This document shows positions 61,519-64,000 of a DNA stretch of 64,000 nucleotides, piece after piece. Source of the stretch: Anaerolineae bacterium. Its GTDB lineage: Bacteria > Chloroflexota > Anaerolineae > Aggregatilineales > Phototrophicaceae. The stretch covers positions 19,989 to 83,988 of the forward strand of contig JAIOHM010000023.1 of the NCBI GenBank assembly GCA_019912965.1. Direction: 5' to 3'. The notes below the pieces were generated by a model. The model worked only from the letters and a program-made list of their open reading frames with translations, was not told the DNA's origin and did no database searches. Within the stretch, counting starts at the first letter, position 1. Every line of letters starts with the position of its first letter. The translations under genes were made by a program, and so were the position numbers.

Positions 61519-62703
61519 TCAGCTTGTTATTTCAGTCTGAACCAGTGGCGAAGCAAATAGCCGATTGAGCACCAGCGTCGCCGCGCCGCGCGCCCAGGTG
61601 CGGTCATCTGCTGCTTCTACGATTACTTCAACATGATCCAACAGTCCATTAAAGGTGTAACGGCGCAGTGCTTCCATCATTGGTTCCAAGCGGAATGCGC
61701 CCGCATTAACCCCTTCACCGCTGATGATAATCAGCGATGGACATAAAATATTCACCACACCTGCTAGTGCTACACCCAGATATTCTCCGCTACGCTGTAG
61801 TGCTTCCTGTGCGGCGGTATTTCCGTCCTCGGCTGCCTGTACCACATCCATCAAGGTTGCACAGTTTTCATTCGGCAGCGACTCAAGCACAGCCGGATCA
61901 GCGGCCAATGACTCCAGACTACCAGCTTCAGGGGAAACCGTACGCGCGCGCGCCAAGTCAATGACAATATGCCCCAGTTCGCCTGCGCCGCCCCGTGTTC
62001 CCTGATAAAGCTGCCCTTGCAGCACCATGCCCATGCCAACACCACGTCCAACCGTGACGACGATGAAGTTTTGATGGTGGCGACCTGCGCCGAAAAGATG
62101 TTCACTCAAGGTCAGTGTATTTACGTCGTTTTCAATGGTGACTGGCATTCCTAACCGTGCTTGAAGCAGGCCAGCCATCGGGACATTGTGCCATCCAAAA
62201 AAGGGCGAATAATGAACAACCCCTTCATGTGGGTCAATCACCCCTGCAAGCCCAACCCCAATCCCAAAGAAATCCTGTCGGTTCAATCCAGCCGAGGAAA
62301 TCGCGTTTTCGACAATCGCTTCCAGCGCATTTACCATTTCACCGGGTGCATGGGCGCTATCCAGCGGATATTCGCTATAGTACAACATCCGGGCTTCAAA
62401 GCTGGTGATGGCACACACCACGCGCCTTTCCATCAGCTTAAGTCCCAACGCATAACCTACATCAGGATTCAACCGCAGCAACATTTGGCGGCGGCCACCC
62501 GTGTAATCACCTTCGCCGCTTTCAAAAACCCATTTTTCCTCAATTAGCTCAGTTGTGATTTGTGATACCGCACCTACGCTCAATCCTGAGATTTCGGTTA
62601 ACTGCGTGCGCGAAAGAACGCCCTCCCGCCTCAGTATGTTGAGGAGGAGATTGCGGTTCATGGCTTTAATCAGGTCGCGGTTGCCGCGGATAGCGTTTCG
62701 CAT
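61519..62703 (-). CDS. ROK-family transcriptional repressor
   Basis: A 394-residue regulator. Residues 12-75 are a winged helix-turn-helix (NLLLNILRREGVLSRTQL, LSVGAVSQITTELIE) and residues 85-385 the ROK sugar-kinase fold (FFGIGVGLAGVIDPHEGVVH, TIENDVNTLTLSEHLFG, GGAGELGHIVID). The zinc-binding CxCGxxGC cluster that usually follows is absent, the segment reading TVSPEAGSLE. It is a repressor rather than a kinase by the wHTH, and is predicted to respond to a sugar imported by the operon. It is the first gene, 35 bases before the MalF-like permease. Confidence 0.92.
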   Translation of the reverse strand: MRNAIRGNRDLIKAMNRNLLLNILRREGVLSRTQLTEISGLSVGAVSQITTELIEEKWVFESGEGDYTGGRRQMLLRLNPDVGYALGLKLMERRVVCAITSFEARMLYYSEYPLDSAHAPGEMVNALEAIVENAISSAGLNRQDFFGIGVGLAGVIDPHEGVVHYSPFFGWHNVPMAGLLQARLGMPVTIENDVNTLTLSEHLFGAGRHHQNFIVVTVGRGVGMGMVLQGQLYQGTRGGAGELGHIVIDLARARTVSPEAGSLESLAADPAVLESLPNENCATLMDVVQAAEDGNTAAQEALQRSGEYLGVALAGVVNILCPSLIIISGEGVNAGAFRLEPMMEALRRYTFNGLLDHVEVIVEAADDRTWARGAATLVLNRLFASPLVQTEITS

Positions 62704-62707
62704 CTTT

Positions 62708-62722
62708 TTTCACTGAATGAAT
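62708..62722. promoter_or_regulatory. Candidate ROK operator at the repressor gene start
   Basis: TTTCACTGAATGAAT lies four bases before the ATG of the ROK gene and overlaps its ribosome-site region. It keeps the TTCA-N5-TGAA core and is near-identical to the site at 61485-61499, suggesting autoregulation. Confidence 0.65.
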
Positions 62723-62733
62723 TAACTATCTGG

Positions 62734-62762
62734 AATTTACAGCGATTTTGGAAATTTGTCAA
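62734..62762 (-). promoter_or_regulatory. Promoter of the ROK/sugar operon
   Basis: On the minus strand TTGACA (62757-62762), a 17-base spacer and TAAATT (62734-62739; four of six). The predicted transcription start falls just upstream of the operator at 62708-62722, a position suited to repression. Confidence 0.65.
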
Positions 62763-62977
62763 GATCATCGCTGAATACAGGTTTACAGAATATGGGGAAG
62801 GAGAAGCAAAGTCTCTTAAATCGGAATTGTCAGGGCAATGGTATCAAAATGACGAGCAGGGGGAGTTACGTCGCGCTGGCGAATGTATTTCATCCGCCAG
62901 CATAAAGTTTGAGTGGGTTTACAGGCGCATATCTAGCGCGAACATGCGGCTACTTGGAATAGCTACTCGAATATGGG

Positions 62978-63784
62978 TCATATGTTTCGTTCACGAAGCA
63001 GCTCATCTTCGGCCAGCATACGCTCGATTTCGGCAGTTTCCAGATCATCGACATACTGATCGATGGCTGTTTGCAGGAATAACGGCAAATCGGCATGAAA
63101 CTGCTGGAAAAAGCTGATGAAATCCGGGTGGGTGTTGTAGCCCTCCCCTAACCCGCGCAGTATATCGAGGGTGGGTTCGTAGAAATTTCGCAGGTGGTCA
63201 TGCCAGCGCACAAGGATGTCTTGAACATCTGAGTCTTGTGGTGATTTGCCCGCTTCGATGGCCTTCGCCAGATCGGCATAGATTTCGCCCCCTTGCAGTT
63301 GCACGGCTTTTTGCTGTTCGGGCGTATAGCTGTTCCAGCGTTTGATGGATTCGTTGACGGTGGACGGTCCCCATTGCAGGCGGGCTTCGCGTTCGTACTG
63401 TTTTTGTTTTTCTTCGCTAAAGGCCTCGAAAAGGCGCTTCTTGCTCATCTCCAACTCTCCTGCCAGATGCATGATGGTGCTATCGACTGTTCCAACAAGG
63501 TTTTGCAGACGGTGGATTTTTTCTTGCAGCACCGCCCGATGTGAGCGAAGTGCTGTTACGAGATCAAACGATGGGCTATCCAAAATCTCTTTGATTTGCA
63601 TCAATTCGAGTTCCATCTCGCGATAAAACAGGATTTGCTGAAGGCGGAGCAAGGCGGCATCGTCATAGTAGCGGTAGCCGTTCGCGCCGACCTTCGCGGG
63701 GTGGAGCAAACCGATCTCGTCGTAGTAGTGCAAGGTGCGAACACTGACATCCGCCAGATCGGAAAGCTGTTTGACGGTGTACAT
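62978..63784 (-). CDS. MerR-family regulator with TipAS-type ligand domain
   Basis: A 268-residue protein. The N-terminal winged helix is typical MerR (YTVKQLSDLADVSVRTLHYY, GYRYYDDAALLRLQQI). A dimerisation coiled coil (LRSHRAVLQEKIHRLQNLVG) follows, and the C-terminal 140 residues are helical with the TipAS layout (EEKQKQYEREARLQWG, VRWHDHLRNFYEPTLDILRGLG). TipAS-type domains bind macrocyclic or other small ligands in related regulators; the ligand here is unknown. AGGAGG precedes the ATG. Its own promoter has a MerR-type 19-bp spacer. Confidence 0.92.
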   Translation of the reverse strand: MYTVKQLSDLADVSVRTLHYYDEIGLLHPAKVGANGYRYYDDAALLRLQQILFYREMELELMQIKEILDSPSFDLVTALRSHRAVLQEKIHRLQNLVGTVDSTIMHLAGELEMSKKRLFEAFSEEKQKQYEREARLQWGPSTVNESIKRWNSYTPEQQKAVQLQGGEIYADLAKAIEAGKSPQDSDVQDILVRWHDHLRNFYEPTLDILRGLGEGYNTHPDFISFFQQFHADLPLFLQTAIDQYVDDLETAEIERMLAEDELLRERNI

Positions 63785-63810
63785 AAAACCTAACCTCCTG
63801 ACTCAAGAGC

Positions 63811-63841
63811 ATCGTAAACTATCACGTTACGTCAGAGTCAA
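63811..63841 (-). promoter_or_regulatory. MerR-type promoter/operator with 19-bp spacer
   Basis: On the minus strand TTGACT (63836-63841), exactly 19 bases, then TACGAT (63811-63816). The spacer carries an inverted repeat CTATCACGT-t-ACGTCAGAG (seven of nine pairs), the arrangement that MerR proteins distort to activate transcription. Confidence 0.8.
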
Positions 63842-63904
63842 GATGGCAAATTAGTAATTAGAGAGTAGTTGTAAAGAAAAGCATTACAATATAGACTCCA
63901 AACG

Positions 63905-64000
63905 ATGAAAACGCGTAAACGCTATCCCACTGACTTAAGTGACACCCAATGGGCGCGATTGTATCCGCTATTGCCGCACAAACGCACAGCGGAAGCCAAC
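63905..64000 (+). CDS. IS5-type transposase, N-terminal part (runs off the right edge)
   Basis: Thirty-two codons are visible: KTRKRYPTDLSDTQWARLYP followed by LLPHKRTAEAN, the start typical of IS5-group transposases (DUF4096-type N-terminus with the D-x-QW motif). A TTGTAA/TTACAA inverted pair (63869-63889) lies upstream and may belong to the element end or its promoter. The catalytic DDE part is outside the window. Confidence 0.8.
   Translation, partial: MKTRKRYPTDLSDTQWARLYPLLPHKRTAEAN

Overview
The window is a gene-dense stretch (about 55% G+C by eye, short intergenic gaps, many ATGA overlaps) from what looks like a non-cultured-type Chloroflexota, probably an Anaerolineae relative. That is an inference from gene content: secreted WD40 proteins, a giant multi-GAF histidine kinase, a Ser/Thr kinase with a C-terminal membrane domain, a PucC-type transporter beside ferrochelatase, DUF3048, DUF4388 and DUF6062 proteins, and ABC/GH31/ROK sugar loci. 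There is no rRNA, tRNA or other phylogenetic marker to fix it. About 53 genes are supported; no tRNA, rRNA or CRISPR was seen.

Left part (1-12.0 kb). On the minus strand lie the TldE (cut by the window edge) and TldD protease pair, an MFS exporter, and two overlapping exported WD40 proteins. Facing away from these are two tandem GT-C (ArnT/PMT-like) membrane glycosyltransferases. Both carry the same small palindromic element, read in frame at an equivalent loop. Two exported or anchored hypothetical proteins follow on the minus strand.

Signalling block (12.0-24.3 kb, plus strand). A receiver protein with a degenerate GGDEF domain is followed by a 2736-residue hybrid of twelve GAF and about three PAS domains with a histidine kinase core. 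Then come a CheY-like receiver, an alpha/beta-hydrolase lacking its nucleophile serine, thiamine pyrophosphokinase and a DUF402 protein.

Middle part (24.3-46.2 kb). This holds a universal stress protein, a PucC-like MFS transporter, ferrochelatase, a vapB gene with an internally deleted vapC, MurJ, a mycothiol-dependent-type DinB protein, an MBL hydrolase, a third WD40 protein, xseA/xseB, bioY, FabI, a D-2-hydroxyacid dehydrogenase, a Nif11-domain peptide and an AlkC-type DNA glycosylase. A minus-strand run then carries a DUF4388 protein, a small GTPase, an alpha/beta-hydrolase, a GlmU-like beta-helix protein and a homologue of cyanobacterial acyl-ACP reductase with its catalytic cysteine intact.

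Right part (46.2-64 kb). It contains a DUF3048 lipoprotein, a pseudo-trypsin with zinc ribbons, a YbjN protein, a membrane Ser/Thr kinase, a large secreted protein with a PDZ domain set into a jelly-roll, and a DUF6062 protein. A complete sugar operon is read on the minus strand (ROK repressor, two permeases, binding protein, GH15-like and GH31 hydrolases). It has two near-identical candidate operators next to start codons. A MerR/TipA-type regulator with a textbook 19-bp-spacer promoter and the start of an IS5-type transposase close the window.
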